Positions 45,452 to 53,705 of a DNA stretch of 64,000 nucleotides are shown here, in pieces; position 1 is the first letter of the stretch, and the number at the start of each line of letters is the position of its first letter. The position numbers and the translations under genes are program-made. The notes under the pieces are model-generated. The model was given only the letters and a program-made list of their open reading frames with translations, had not been told where the DNA came from and searched no databases. Source of the stretch: CBDAQR01 sp965199055 (lineage in GTDB: Bacteria > Pseudomonadota > Gammaproteobacteria > Pseudomonadales > Halieaceae); the NCBI GenBank assembly GCA_965199055.1, contig CBDAQR010000003.1, positions 1,364,001-1,428,000 of the forward strand, in the 5' to 3' direction.

Positions 45452-46075
45452 TCAGCGCGCACTGCGTATCGCAGCGGCCAGACGGCGCTGAAAATGCCGC
45501 GGCAGGCGATGCGCCAGCGTGCCCTGCGTGATCGCGTAAAACGGCAGCCGTTTCGTGTAGCGGGCTTGGTCGGCATAGAGCACCATGAGCCGCAGCCCGC
45601 CGTCCCGGTCGCGCTGCCACAGGCCGGGCGTGCCGTTCACGGTGCCGCTGAAGGTGTCCTTGCGCTGGCGCAGCTTTTGCAGGGCCCCGCGGGGCAGGTT
45701 GCCGTAGCGGTTACGCCGCAGTGCCTGGCCCACCGCGATCGCCCGCCCGCGAGGCAGCCGCGTGCCGCCCTCAATCTGCCAGCGCAGGTACTCGGCCTGC
45801 AACGGCTTGATATAGACCACCCCCACCAGGCGGCGCTTGTGACTGCGCCGGATGGCAATACCGCGCAGCGTGAACGGCGTGGGACGGTCCAGCTTGGCCG
45901 GCATCTGGGCCACCACGGCACGCTGGGCATCGCGCAGGGCATCATTGATGGCCTGTGACAGGGCAAACGGCGTTTGTCGCCGGGCCAGGGCGTTGAGGCG
46001 CTCGGCGGCCCGGTCGCTATCCGTTTTGAAACTAAAGCCGACCACGGCCGCCCCGGGCCCGCCCGGCGCAGGCAT
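45452..46075 (-). CDS. Basic phage structural protein, minor-tail-Z-like
   Basis: A 207-residue, strongly Arg-rich protein. FKTDSDRAAERLNALARRQT, PFALSQAINDALRDAQRAVV and TRLPRGRAIAVGQALRRN fit loosely with the lambda minor tail protein Z group. Its location upstream of the terminase genes is atypical for that role. ATG 46075 was chosen; GTG 46045 and 46042 are alternatives. It overlaps the DUF1508 gene. Confidence 0.55.
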   Translation of the reverse strand: MPAPGGPGAAVVGFSFKTDSDRAAERLNALARRQTPFALSQAINDALRDAQRAVVAQMPAKLDRPTPFTLRGIAIRRSHKRRLVGVVYIKPLQAEYLRWQIEGGTRLPRGRAIAVGQALRRNRYGNLPRGALQKLRQRKDTFSGTVNGTPGLWQRDRDGGLRLMVLYADQARYTKRLPFYAITQGTLAHRLPRHFQRRLAAAIRSAR

Positions 46076-46217
46076 GGCGCACCGCCCGGATGGCCCGGTG
46101 GGCGTTGTGCGCACTGGCAAACCCCTCCCCGCTGACCGCGATGATCCTGTGGTTGGCCGCGCGCAAACGCCAGCGCCATTCGCCCGCGCTGTCCTGGTAC
46201 ACCTCAAACCGGCTCAT
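46032..46217 (-). CDS. DUF1508 (YegP-like) small protein
   Basis: A 61-residue protein: FEVYQDSAGEWRWRLRAAN, then RIIAVSGEGFASAHN is one DUF1508 repeat. Such proteins occur in phages and bacteria with no defined role. ATG 46217 gives the canonical start of the domain. Confidence 0.75.
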   Translation of the reverse strand: MSRFEVYQDSAGEWRWRLRAANHRIIAVSGEGFASAHNAHRAIRAVRHACAGRARGGRGRL

Positions 46218-46233
46218 CGGCCCGCGTGCACCC

Positions 46234-46647
46234 TCAGCGTGCTCGGGCAACACCGCTGCGCTTCTCATAACTGCGCATACCCCCCAGGCCCAGCATCCCC
46301 AGCAACACCGGCAGCATCACCTCAAGGTCCAACGGCGCGGGCACCGCCCCATCGACCCCGAACACGGCCTGGGCATAGTTCAGCAGGGGAATCGCCACAA
46401 AATTAAACGCCATGGCCGCACCGCACACCCAGCCGATGAAGGGACGCCAGCCGGCGACAAACAGCGACGGATGGCCCGCCTCGCCCTGGTTGACGGCCAC
46501 CTGGGCCATGATCTGCTCATGCGACTGGGTCTCCACCTGACGGGCCAGCGCCTCGGCGGCCTCACGGCGGGTGTTGGGGTCGGGAATGAAGCGCAAAAGG
46601 CCCCTGGCCAGCGGTTCGACCAGCGCCTTGGCCAGTGCACCGATCAT
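46234..46647 (-). CDS. 3TM-type holin
   Basis: A 137-residue protein. The N-terminal amphipathic part (IGALAKALVEPLARGLLRFI) and acidic helix are followed by a hydrophobic pair around PFIGWVCGAAMAFNFVAIPLL and VMLPVLLGMLGLGGM. This matches the Holin_3TMs pattern, ending in SYEKRSGVAR. It makes the membrane lesions releasing the endolysin. It overlaps the lysis gene group order endolysin, spanin-like, holin. Confidence 0.82.
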   Translation of the reverse strand: MIGALAKALVEPLARGLLRFIPDPNTRREAAEALARQVETQSHEQIMAQVAVNQGEAGHPSLFVAGWRPFIGWVCGAAMAFNFVAIPLLNYAQAVFGVDGAVPAPLDLEVMLPVLLGMLGLGGMRSYEKRSGVARAR

Positions 46648-46674
46648 CGCTTCACCCACTGCCAGCGACTGGCT

Positions 46675-46911
46675 TCAGTCATCGCTCCCCCTGAGCCGGT
46701 GGTCATGCACCGCCAGGCGGGTTTTATGTTCGGATAGCATCCGGCTGTGCTCCTCGGTCTTCTCGTAGTGGTTGGCGTGGTCTTTCTCGTGGCGCTCTAT
46801 GATCGCCGCCAGACGGCTCTGGGTGGTCGATATCCGCCAGTGGATGGCCCCAAAGCCCACCCCCAGGGGCACCACCACCCCCGCCACGGCCACCCAGATG
46901 TCTACCGGCAT
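46675..46911 (-). CDS. Single-TM coiled-coil lysis-cassette protein (spanin-like)
   Basis: A 78-residue protein starting at ATG 46911. One N-terminal membrane segment (VDIWVAVAGVVVPLGVGFGA) is followed by a charged coiled-coil (ISTTQSRLAAIIERHEKDHA). It lies between endolysin and holin, suggesting an inner-membrane spanin or holin partner. An outer-membrane partner is not seen. Confidence 0.62.
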   Translation of the reverse strand: MPVDIWVAVAGVVVPLGVGFGAIHWRISTTQSRLAAIIERHEKDHANHYEKTEEHSRMLSEHKTRLAVHDHRLRGSDD

Positions 46912-46915
46912 CGGC

Positions 46916-47347
46916 TTACTCCTTTGCAGCTGCGCCCACCGGCAACAGCTCATAATGGACCAGGTCGTTAAAGCGGTTGTCCCCGGTGTCATTGTCCATG
47001 TCCCAATCCCCACCCCAGCGAACGCGGTGGCTGATCCTGCCGCGCTCATACAGGTGGTTCGCGGTGCACAGTACCCACCCGGCAAACAGGCAGAAGGTCT
47101 TCACATCCTCCCAGTCGATGGGGTACGGGGCGACGTCGACCGCCAGGCTCGGGACCGCGTTGTGCTTCGAGTTCGGCCAGGGCGTTTGGGAACGGCCCTG
47201 CCGGCACGCCACCGCCTGCTCCTCACGGGTGCGATGCCCGCACACGATGGTGCAGTCGAAGTCCTTGATCACCGTGTTAAACAGCAGCTGCAGGTCACGG
47301 TGGCACGAGGCCAGGCGCTCGCGGCTGCGGGGGCTGAAGGCGTACAT
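46916..47347 (-). CDS. Endolysin, peptidase M15-like
   Basis: A 143-residue protein. IVCGHRTREEQ, the zinc motif SKHNAVPSLAVDV (S-x-H with D seven later) and a second His in DLVHYEL match M15 L-Ala-D-Glu peptidases such as T5 endolysin. It cuts peptidoglycan cross-links. ATG 47347 is chosen because the domain starts soon after (MYAFSPRSRERL); GGGG precedes it. First gene of the late minus-strand operon. Confidence 0.87.
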   Translation of the reverse strand: MYAFSPRSRERLASCHRDLQLLFNTVIKDFDCTIVCGHRTREEQAVACRQGRSQTPWPNSKHNAVPSLAVDVAPYPIDWEDVKTFCLFAGWVLCTANHLYERGRISHRVRWGGDWDMDNDTGDNRFNDLVHYELLPVGAAAKE

Positions 47348-47410
47348 CAGCCCCCCACAAAAGGGTCTGTCATGGTCATGGTCTCGGTGGACGGGTGGCG
47401 ATCCAGGCAT

Positions 47411-47436
47411 AAAAAAACCCGCCTGAAGACGGGTTT
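47411..47436 (-). terminator. Terminator in the late leader (tR'-like)
   Basis: On the minus strand AAACCCGTC pairs with GGCGGGTTT around TTCA, followed by a T run (47417-47411). It lies between the Q gene and endolysin, where a lambdoid phage has the terminator that Q overrides. Confidence 0.75.
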
Positions 47437-47569
47437 GGAAAGGGTCTTGCTGTCAGAAATCCCAACGCTACAGGAAAATCGTACTTTCGTGCTTAGCACG
47501 TGTCAAGTTTTTTTGCCTCACTGCGAGTCTACATGCTTGCGCAGAACGGCATTCAATTCCAGGCGTCGC

Positions 47570-47605
47570 TTGACAGGCACTATTTTACCCATAATAATTA
47601 TGGGT
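47570..47605 (+). promoter_or_regulatory. Promoter with 19-bp palindromic operator of the TA pair
   Basis: TTGACA (47570-47575) and AATAAT (47593-47598) are 17 bases apart. A perfect palindrome, ACCCATAAT-A-ATTATGGGT (47587-47605), covers the -10. Such a site is typical of an antitoxin-autoregulated promoter. Confidence 0.72.
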
Positions 47606-47941
47606 ATGGCACCTGAGGTCACCGACATCACAAACGCACGGCGAACGGCAACCCTCGCCACGTTCAAAGCGCTTCGCACGTGTTCCGAGTCGGTCTTTCT
47701 GACAGCGCACTTTAGAGAGCGATGGGGAGAAAGGTTACCCGGACTCACGATCGCGCAAATCATGCGCGCCATTGAAAACGGTGTCATCGCGAGGGTAGGG
47801 CCGGGGAAATACAAAGACTGGAAGATAACGCTGTCGCATACGTCAGCCGGTGAGGAGTTTGGCCTTGTTTGTGAGGTCCGTGATGATCGGCTGGTACTGA
47901 TTACATGCTGGGAGGGTGCTGAGGATGCCTTTGGTCAATAA
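47600..47941 (+). CDS. DUF4258-family putative toxin
   Basis: A 113-residue protein. FLTAHFRERWGERLPGLTIA, AIENGVIARVGPGKYKDWKI and EFGLVCEVRDDRLVLITCW fit DUF4258, a RelE-like/BECR-fold group often found as toxins. ATG 47600 lies inside the operator and the in-frame ATG 47606 may be the true, perhaps leaderless, start. It overlaps the HTH gene downstream. It lies opposite to the late genes, with its own promoter. Confidence 0.72.
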   Translation: MGMAPEVTDITNARRTATLATFKALRTCSESVFLTAHFRERWGERLPGLTIAQIMRAIENGVIARVGPGKYKDWKITLSHTSAGEEFGLVCEVRDDRLVLITCWEGAEDAFGQ

Positions 47942-48416
47942 TGGGTTGTATCACTATACCGAGTGCGGCCTGGACAATGTTTACCTGACGTCCGGTTTTA
48001 CTATTATCGACTCTGAACACTATGGCCAGGGCGTGTCGTTTAATGCCATACAGGACCTGCACAAGCGCATTGTGCTCGGCGTATTGGGTAAGCCGCATGC
48101 GCTAACCGGCAGCGAAATTCGATTCCTTCGCATCGAAATGGATAAATCGCAGAAGGAACTCGGCACACTCCTGGGGGTGCAGGATCAAACGGTATCGCTA
48201 TGGGAGCGCGGCAAGGTTATGCCCTGGGCCGAGAGCCTTGTGCTTCGCCAGCTCGCACTTGAACGTTGCTGCGCTTGTAACACCCCTCTATTTGAGCTGA
48301 TCGACCGAATCAATACGGTCAACTTTGATGCGGATAAGTGGGCGCACTACCTGGGATGGAACATGCAGCAAGACAATAAAAACCACTGGGGGACAGAGAA
48401 GCACCGGGTGGCCTAA
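47925..48416 (+). CDS. XRE-type HTH antitoxin/regulator
   Basis: A 163-residue protein. The N-terminal part (YHYTECGLDNVYLTSGF, then FNAIQDLHKRI) resembles MqsA/HigA2-like antitoxins. The HTH is RIEMDKSQKELGTLLGVQ then TVSLWERGKVMP (about 66-100). It should bind the toxin and the palindromic operator. ATG 47925 with GGAGGG nine bases upstream is chosen. Confidence 0.75.
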   Translation: MPLVNNGLYHYTECGLDNVYLTSGFTIIDSEHYGQGVSFNAIQDLHKRIVLGVLGKPHALTGSEIRFLRIEMDKSQKELGTLLGVQDQTVSLWERGKVMPWAESLVLRQLALERCCACNTPLFELIDRINTVNFDADKWAHYLGWNMQQDNKNHWGTEKHRVA

Positions 48417-48429
48417 GGACAGGCCGTTA

Positions 48430-48771
48430 TCAGAACCGCGCCCCACGCTCATCAAGCACCCCGTCAATCCAGGCGATACCGGCCTTGCGTGCCCCGGCGA
48501 TGGTGGTCCGGCTCCTGCGCAGCCGTCGGCCCACCGCGGCCTCCGTCCCGCCCTCGATGTAGTACAGGCAGATCACCTCACCGACAAACCGGTCGCGCCG
48601 CTTGAGGCGGGCCACCGCCCGGTCAATCAACAGCGCCTCATCGTCGGCAATCATCGGGGTGGGCACGGTACTGCCCTGCTCAAAGACCCGGCTGGCCCCC
48701 AGCGATACGCCCCCCGCGCGGACCCATCGCCCCCATTCCTGTAACCGTGCCTCGGTGTCTGTCGGTTGCAT
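48430..48771 (-). CDS. Antitermination protein Q-like
   Basis: A 113-residue protein: LQEWGRWVRAGGVSLGAS near the start, then VGEVICLYYIEGGTEAAVGRRLRRSRTTIAG, a HTH region (VGRRLRRSRTTI). This matches the phage antitermination Q (Phage_antitermQ) family. It should let RNA polymerase pass the terminator at 47411-47436 into lysis and structural genes. Start ATG 48771 is likely; ATG 48816 is possible. Confidence 0.8.
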   Translation of the reverse strand: MQPTDTEARLQEWGRWVRAGGVSLGASRVFEQGSTVPTPMIADDEALLIDRAVARLKRRDRFVGEVICLYYIEGGTEAAVGRRLRRSRTTIAGARKAGIAWIDGVLDERGARF

Positions 48772-48944
48772 CGCTGTCCCATTAGCCACAATCGACCGGT
48801 GCGCCACTCTGCTCATGATACGCCCACTGCACCAGAGCCCTGCTGTGAGTCGCAAGGTGCCCTGATTCACCGGTGTACTGCTGCCGGTCATATTTTCGTC
48901 CTTCTTCGGGACTGGGCTGCTTTCTTTCCGTGTGTATGTGTGTG

Positions 48945-48950
48945 TACAAT
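48945..48950 (+). promoter_or_regulatory. Probable -10 of the hicAB promoter
   Basis: TACAAT lies seven bases before ATG 48957, after an alternating TG run. A clear -35 is not seen. Confidence 0.35.
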
Positions 48951-48956
48951 AAAACC

Positions 48957-49151
48957 ATGAACAGCAGGCAGATCATTAAGCGATTAAAAGCAGATGGCTG
49001 GGTTAACGTCGGCGGCAAGGGTGACCATGAAAAGTACCGTGACCCCAAAACCGGAAAGCACACCACCGTGCCGCACCCAAAGAAAGATCTGCCTGTTGGC
49101 ACTGTTCGCAACATATACAGGCAAGCCGGATGGAAGTGGCCGCCAAGGTAA
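48957..49151 (+). CDS. hicA: HicA-family mRNA interferase toxin
   Basis: A 64-residue protein with the HicA dsRBD-like fold: SRQIIKRLKADGWVNVGGKG, then DHEKYRDPKTGKHTTVPHP with the catalytic His region, and KDLPVGTVRNIYRQAG. It cleaves mRNA and is neutralised by HicB. ATG 48957 is the natural start. Confidence 0.92.
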   Translation: MNSRQIIKRLKADGWVNVGGKGDHEKYRDPKTGKHTTVPHPKKDLPVGTVRNIYRQAGWKWPPR

Positions 49152-49168
49152 ACTGAGAGGTTAAAGTT

Positions 49169-49627
49169 ATGCTGTATCCGATATACGTGCACCAGGATGA
49201 GGGGAGTGCCTTCGGCGCAACCGTGCCCGACTTCCCCGGGTGTTTCTCCGCTGCGGACAACTGGGCTGACGTGCCCGGCAATGTCCAGGAAGCTATTGAG
49301 CTGTTCTGTGATGGTGAAGATATGGAGATACCCACCCCCAGCAATGTCGCTGTTCTGATGGATGAGCCGGTGTATCAAGATGGCACCTGGATCTGGGTAG
49401 ACATTGACACCGATGCGCTTAACACCCAAAAAGAGCGGATCAATATCAGCGTGCCGGCAAATGCCCTGCGTGAAATTGATCAGCATGTTGCTGCACTCGG
49501 AACCACGCGCAGTGGCTTCCTGGTCAGCAGTGCGATTGACAACATTCGCAAGAGCCTGGCAGGAAAAGCTGTCAGTAAGCGTGGCGCGAAAGCAAAGCCA
49601 CGGCGCACGAACAGGAAAAGCGTGTAA
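49169..49627 (+). CDS. hicB: HicB-family antitoxin
   Basis: A 152-residue protein. The N-terminal HicB fold (YPIYVHQDEGSAFGATVPDF, then PGCFSAADNWADV) is followed by a C-terminal ribbon-helix-helix segment (ISVPANALREIDQHVAALG). It binds HicA and represses its own promoter. It starts 17 bases after hicA with GAGAGG upstream. Confidence 0.92.
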   Translation: MLYPIYVHQDEGSAFGATVPDFPGCFSAADNWADVPGNVQEAIELFCDGEDMEIPTPSNVAVLMDEPVYQDGTWIWVDIDTDALNTQKERINISVPANALREIDQHVAALGTTRSGFLVSSAIDNIRKSLAGKAVSKRGAKAKPRRTNRKSV

Positions 49628-49634
49628 CGCGCCA

Positions 49635-49820
49635 TCAGCCGAACTTGCGGCCCCGGTTGATCTTCTGCGATATCCGGTTCAACACCGCATTTTGCTTGTC
49701 GGAGAGCGGGTAATCCGCTGGCGCGTTGCTCAGATCATCAATGAATTGCCGCTCCCAATCGGTCAGCAGGTAGTCGTTTTCCATGGCATCTTCCACGAAT
49801 TGCTGTTGTACGCGATTCAC
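49635..49820 (-). CDS. Small phage protein
   Basis: A 61-residue acidic protein (LLTDWERQFIDDLSNAPADY), GTG start at 49820. The GTG overlaps the stop of a possible 27-codon gene upstream (ATG near 49900; AAAAMNSAQQRLADAG). It is part of the early minus-strand transcript. Function unknown. Confidence 0.6.
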   Translation of the reverse strand: MNRVQQQFVEDAMENDYLLTDWERQFIDDLSNAPADYPLSDKQNAVLNRISQKINRGRKFG

Positions 49821-49902
49821 GCTACGTCACCCCTCGCTTCATCGATCACTCTCCCAGCATCGGCCAGGCGTTGCTGTGCGCTGTTCATGGCGGCTGCGGC
49901 CA

Positions 49903-50478
49903 TCAATCACCGCACCCCGGGCCCGTGCGGCCACTGTCATTCGGGTCCGTGAACTGCTCCCATGGCACAAATCGATCACCACGCTCACCGCACCAAAAGC
50001 CCCACTGGCGCACCTTGCGACCCGTGATGAATACGGTCCATACCGGTGCATCCAGTACCAGCCGGTGGCGCAGCGCAGCGCCACGCAGTATCACCGCCGG
50101 CGCACGCCAATGCCGCTCGCTGTTCGCCAGTCGCTCCCGGTACTGGCCCTTGATCAGAATGCTCAGCGATGGCCACGGGTGGTCATGCAGGGCCCGGTCA
50201 TCATCACTGCGCAGGAACTGGTGCAGGTAGACATTGCAGTAGCGGTTGTGGGGAATCAAAAACCAGCGCAGCAGATACGGATGATCCGCACCCCCGACGA
50301 TAAAGTGCGGCCTTGCACTGAGCAGCGTGAGCAGCCACCACCGGTAGCCTTTCCAGGCCTCACGCGTCGGTGCAGGCCGGGCACTGGCGGGCAACCAGTG
50401 CTCATCTTCGAAGGGGCCGTGAGGCGGTACCTGCTGGCGGTGACGCGGCCTGTTTTTGTCAGGGGTGTGGGGGCTCAT
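49903..50478 (-). CDS. Cupin-like phage protein
   Basis: A 191-residue protein from ATG 50478. ALHDHPWPSLSILIKGQYRE and HRLVLDAPVWTVFITGRK look like the two cupin motifs with a metal-binding H-x-H. Similar proteins occur in phage replication regions without assigned role. It overlaps the helicase gene stop by four bases. Confidence 0.65.
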   Translation of the reverse strand: MSPHTPDKNRPRHRQQVPPHGPFEDEHWLPASARPAPTREAWKGYRWWLLTLLSARPHFIVGGADHPYLLRWFLIPHNRYCNVYLHQFLRSDDDRALHDHPWPSLSILIKGQYRERLANSERHWRAPAVILRGAALRHRLVLDAPVWTVFITGRKVRQWGFWCGERGDRFVPWEQFTDPNDSGRTGPGCGD

Positions 50479-51437
50479 ACCGCCTCCGGCATCGGCGGCA
50501 GGTCCAGCGGCTGCAACCGCCCGCGGTGGAACTGGAGCGACTCGTGCAGGGAGAGTCCAATCGTCCCCTCGTAGGCCCCGTGACGCTGCTTCTCGACAAT
50601 GAACCGCTGATCCGGACACTGCCGGAGATGCTCGGCCTCCTTCTCGCTCAGCGCCAGGCCTCTGGCCTGCCTGCGGGCGAGCTCGACCTTGCGCTTGTCA
50701 TGCCAGTGAATAATCACGTTATCCACCAGGTCCGTCAGCTCTCCCGCGCCGCGCACGTCCCACTTCGCCGGGATATGCTCGCGCACGTTGCCCTGGGGCT
50801 TGCGCACATGGCACACCAGATGGATGTGAATCCGAAACACCTTGGCCGTGGCGCACAGCGCATCGATGAACGCCTTCTCCGCCGCCCCCTCCCCGTAGGG
50901 CAGCCCGCACTTGGTCAGCGAGTCGATGATGATGTGGCGGCAGTGCAGGTCCTTGGCCATGTACAGCGCCGCCCCCAGCACCCGGCTCGACGGGGCCGTA
51001 TCGAGGTGGTCGTAGTAGGCCAGATGCCGCGCGTTCCAGCGGCTCCAGCGGCGGATGTACGCCTCCGGGGGTTGCCGTGAGCCCGCCGCCTGACAGCACA
51101 TCCGCTGCTGCGTCGCCACCACCGGCATCTCAAAACTCATGATCCCCACCGGCTCGTCCTGCTGCGCAAACCCCATCGCCATCTGCCCGGTGATCATGGA
51201 CTTGTAGTGTCCGTTGGACCCGGCATGGAGGGTGACCTCGCCCGGCCGAAAGCGAATCCTGTCCGCCGTATCGGCCCAGGGCAGGCAGGCACCGGCCTGC
51301 GCCTCGTCCGCGTTGAAGCGGGACAGCAGCTCGTCCTCCCAGGCATCGCCCCAGTGGATACGCTGCGATTCCTGCTGCCCCAGAAACGCCAGCAGGTCGC
51401 GGTCGGTGTAGCTGAAATCGCCGTCGGAAAAGTTCAA
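50475..51437 (-). CDS. DnaB/T7-gp4-like replicative helicase
   Basis: A 320-residue RecA-fold ATPase. Walker A-like HAGSNGHYKSM (about 92-102), Walker B-like HIIIDSLTKCG and the HLVCHVRKPQG motif match the helicase core of DnaB-like or KaiC-like proteins. It lacks a DnaB N-terminal domain. It is next to the DnaT/O-like gene, giving a lambda P-position helicase. ATG overlaps the upstream stop (ATGA). Confidence 0.85.
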   Translation of the reverse strand: MNFSDGDFSYTDRDLLAFLGQQESQRIHWGDAWEDELLSRFNADEAQAGACLPWADTADRIRFRPGEVTLHAGSNGHYKSMITGQMAMGFAQQDEPVGIMSFEMPVVATQQRMCCQAAGSRQPPEAYIRRWSRWNARHLAYYDHLDTAPSSRVLGAALYMAKDLHCRHIIIDSLTKCGLPYGEGAAEKAFIDALCATAKVFRIHIHLVCHVRKPQGNVREHIPAKWDVRGAGELTDLVDNVIIHWHDKRKVELARRQARGLALSEKEAEHLRQCPDQRFIVEKQRHGAYEGTIGLSLHESLQFHRGRLQPLDLPPMPEAV

Positions 51438-52465
51438 TCGATCACCTCACTCAGCCCCGGCCTGGACTCGCGCAACATGCCGATCAGGAACTGCTTCGGG
51501 GCCGCCGGTCTCGGCTGCCGACAGGCCAGCGTCGCCACCGCCTGCGCCACCGACGCCTCGCCGAAGGTTTTGATCTGCCGGCCCAGGTAACTCCGGTTGG
51601 CCTCGCTGGTACCGACCATGGCGAGCCACACGTCCCAGACCGACGGGCCGGGCGCTCGCGCAGCCGGGGGACCGCACGCCGGTGGCCCGGTGAGCGCCAA
51701 CGCCGGTGGCCCGTCGGGCATGGCCTCGCAGCCCGCCTGGGCGGCCAGTGGCGCAGGATCGGGGTCCGGTGGCACAGGGTCGGGGTCCGGTGGCGTTCGG
51801 TGATGGCCCGGGACCTCGATGCCCGGTTCACCCCCAGGCGTCGGTTCCCCCGCCGGGGATGTTCGGTGATCAGGACCGGGGTGATCACTCACGACCCCGA
51901 TACCCGAATCCCCTGCGGTGGTGTTGTCAACGTCCGGGGGTGGTGAGTGATCAGGGATGGGCTCGGAGTCCACCGGCGCTTCCTCGCCCACTACAAAACC
52001 GGATTGGGTTTTTTGCGGACGTGAGTCCCGATCCGAAGGATCGGAATAGTCTTTTTCTGTCTCTGTCTCTGTCTCTGTCTCTAGGCTAGCACTTTGCTTG
52101 CAAGATGCTAGCACAGTGCTAGCATGGGGGTCCGTGTTTGTGTAGCGCCCGTGATTACTGGGCTTCGGGGATTCGTCATGATCGACAAGACGGATAAAAC
52201 CGGCCCGACGCAGCACCTCCAAATCCACCGGGTCCGAGGCGTTGATGCGCCGTGCAACATAGTCCGTATCATAGGGTAGAACATTGCTGGTGCGACTTGC
52301 TAGCAACCAAATCATAATCAGGTGCAACTTGCTAGCATCTTGCAAGCATGCAAAATCATAGTCGTCCAGCAGGTCGTTATAGAGCTTGATCCAGGGCGGC
52401 ATTCTGTCCTTGTAGTGCTGTAATTTGTCAAAATTACAGACCTCAAAATAGCGGGTGTCTTTCAT
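51434..52465 (-). CDS. Phage replication initiator (O/DnaT-like) with internal origin
   Basis: A 343-residue protein. The N-terminal winged-helix-like domain (PWIKLYNDLLDDYDFACLQD, then SDPVDLEVLRRAGFI) resembles phage replication proteins. A Pro/Asp-rich linker (about 150-245) and a C-terminal DnaT-like domain (VWLAMVGTSEANRSYLGRQI) follow. The coding DNA contains TGCTAGCA iterons, so it probably binds its own origin as lambda O does. Confidence 0.78.
   Translation of the reverse strand: MKDTRYFEVCNFDKLQHYKDRMPPWIKLYNDLLDDYDFACLQDASKLHLIMIWLLASRTSNVLPYDTDYVARRINASDPVDLEVLRRAGFIRLVDHDESPKPSNHGRYTNTDPHASTVLASCKQSASLETETETETEKDYSDPSDRDSRPQKTQSGFVVGEEAPVDSEPIPDHSPPPDVDNTTAGDSGIGVVSDHPGPDHRTSPAGEPTPGGEPGIEVPGHHRTPPDPDPVPPDPDPAPLAAQAGCEAMPDGPPALALTGPPACGPPAARAPGPSVWDVWLAMVGTSEANRSYLGRQIKTFGEASVAQAVATLACRQPRPAAPKQFLIGMLRESRPGLSEVID
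52085..52348. other. Candidate phage replication origin with TGCTAGCA iterons
   Basis: TGCTAGCA occurs at 52106, 52117, 52298 and 52330, and GCTAGCA at 52085. A perfect 19-bp inverted repeat, TGCTTGCAAGATGCTAGCA, spans 52095-52113 and 52330-52348. All lie inside the replication protein gene. Confidence 0.65.
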
Positions 52466-52560
52466 GGATTTCCCCTTGCCCGTTGTCGTAACCAGGCGTG
52501 TAGTTCTATGGTGAGCAGCTGTAAATACCCCAAACAGCTAACCACCCATTCATAGAAAAA

Positions 52561-53340
52561 TTAAGCCACTTCTCGGTATTGAACGGGTGTCATATCGTTC
52601 AATCCATCATGGGGTCGTTCATGGTTATACAACACGATCCAGTCATCCGTGATCTCTCGAACTTCCTGCAATGTCTCGAACAGATATAAGTCCAATACTT
52701 CCTCTCGATACGTGCGATTAAAACGTTCGATAAATCCATTTTGGTAAGGCTTGCCGGGCTTGATGAAATCGATCTGAATTCCATGCGCTTGCGCCCATTC
52801 AGCCAACGCCCCTGATGTAAATTCAGGGCCATTATCAACCCTGATAATAGCGGGATAGCCTCGCCAGGCTGCAATACGATCTAATGTATGTATCACTCGC
52901 TCCGTAGTAATGCCCGAATTGATATCTATCGCTAACACTTCTCGATTGAAATCATCAACCACATTGAACGTGCGAAACCGATGACCGTGACGCAAGGTAT
53001 CGCTCATAAAATCCATCGACCAACAGATATTGGCTGATCTAGGAACGCGCAATGGCAACGGATTCCTATTCGGTATCCTGCGTTTTACTTTACGCCGTAT
53101 ATTCAGTTTTAACTCCATATAAACACGGTAAATCCGTTTGTGATTCCAACGTTTACCCAACGCTCTGAGCCGCTTACACAGCTTTGGAAAACCCCAGCGA
53201 GGGTGCTTCTCAACCAAGGCCAGCAACGCATCAATCAGCTCACTATCATCTACTCGCTTGGGCGTGTAGTAATACGCCGTGCGACTTAGCGCGGCTGCAC
53301 CACAGGCCGCTCGAATGCTGACAGGGTAATCCTTGCGCAA
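52561..53340 (-). CDS. IS3-family transposase OrfB (copy 2)
   Basis: Identical in protein sequence to the 27726-28505 gene: DDE residues in WSMDFMSD, RVDNGPEF and NGFIERF. Expressed as OrfAB by the A6G slip at 53379-53385. Confidence 0.93.
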   Translation of the reverse strand: MRKDYPVSIRAACGAAALSRTAYYYTPKRVDDSELIDALLALVEKHPRWGFPKLCKRLRALGKRWNHKRIYRVYMELKLNIRRKVKRRIPNRNPLPLRVPRSANICWSMDFMSDTLRHGHRFRTFNVVDDFNREVLAIDINSGITTERVIHTLDRIAAWRGYPAIIRVDNGPEFTSGALAEWAQAHGIQIDFIKPGKPYQNGFIERFNRTYREEVLDLYLFETLQEVREITDDWIVLYNHERPHDGLNDMTPVQYREVA

Positions 53341-53372
53341 ACGATCAACCCACTGCCGACGATGGACTGGCC

Positions 53373-53636
53373 CTAAAGCTTTTTTATGATCTCTTCCTGC
53401 ATCTGACTCTTCAGGCTGAGATCGGCATACATCTGCTTGAGCTTGCGGTTCTCTTCTTCAAGTTCCTTGAGCCGCCGTACATCGGAGGCTTCCATTCCAC
53501 CGTACTTAGAGCGCCACTTGTAAAAGGTGCTGAGTCCAATGCCATGCTCTCGACATATGTCCGGAACCGGCACTCCGCTTTCTGCTTGTTTGAGAAACGC
53601 CACAATCTGCGTTTCGCTGAACTTCGATTTGCGCAT
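53373..53636 (-). CDS. IS3-family OrfA (copy 2)
   Basis: Identical in protein sequence to 28538-28801: HTH plus leucine-zipper-like tail. The slippery A6G lies at its 3' end. Confidence 0.92.
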   Translation of the reverse strand: MRKSKFSETQIVAFLKQAESGVPVPDICREHGIGLSTFYKWRSKYGGMEASDVRRLKELEEENRKLKQMYADLSLKSQMQEEIIKKL

Positions 53637-53705
53637 ATGTAAAAACTCCTATCACGTTAGTTTATAGAAATTTCTACGTATGAGTGGCGCTATTTTACGG
53701 GGTAC

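Noticed and set aside
46772..47599. N-terminal extension of the DUF4258 toxin frame
   Set aside because: It crosses the endolysin and spanin-like genes on the other strand and lies upstream of the toxin promoter.
49783..50574. Plus-strand 263-codon frame opposite the cupin-like gene
   Set aside because: Low-complexity Arg/Pro/His shadow; the minus strand has the cupin motifs and coupled starts.
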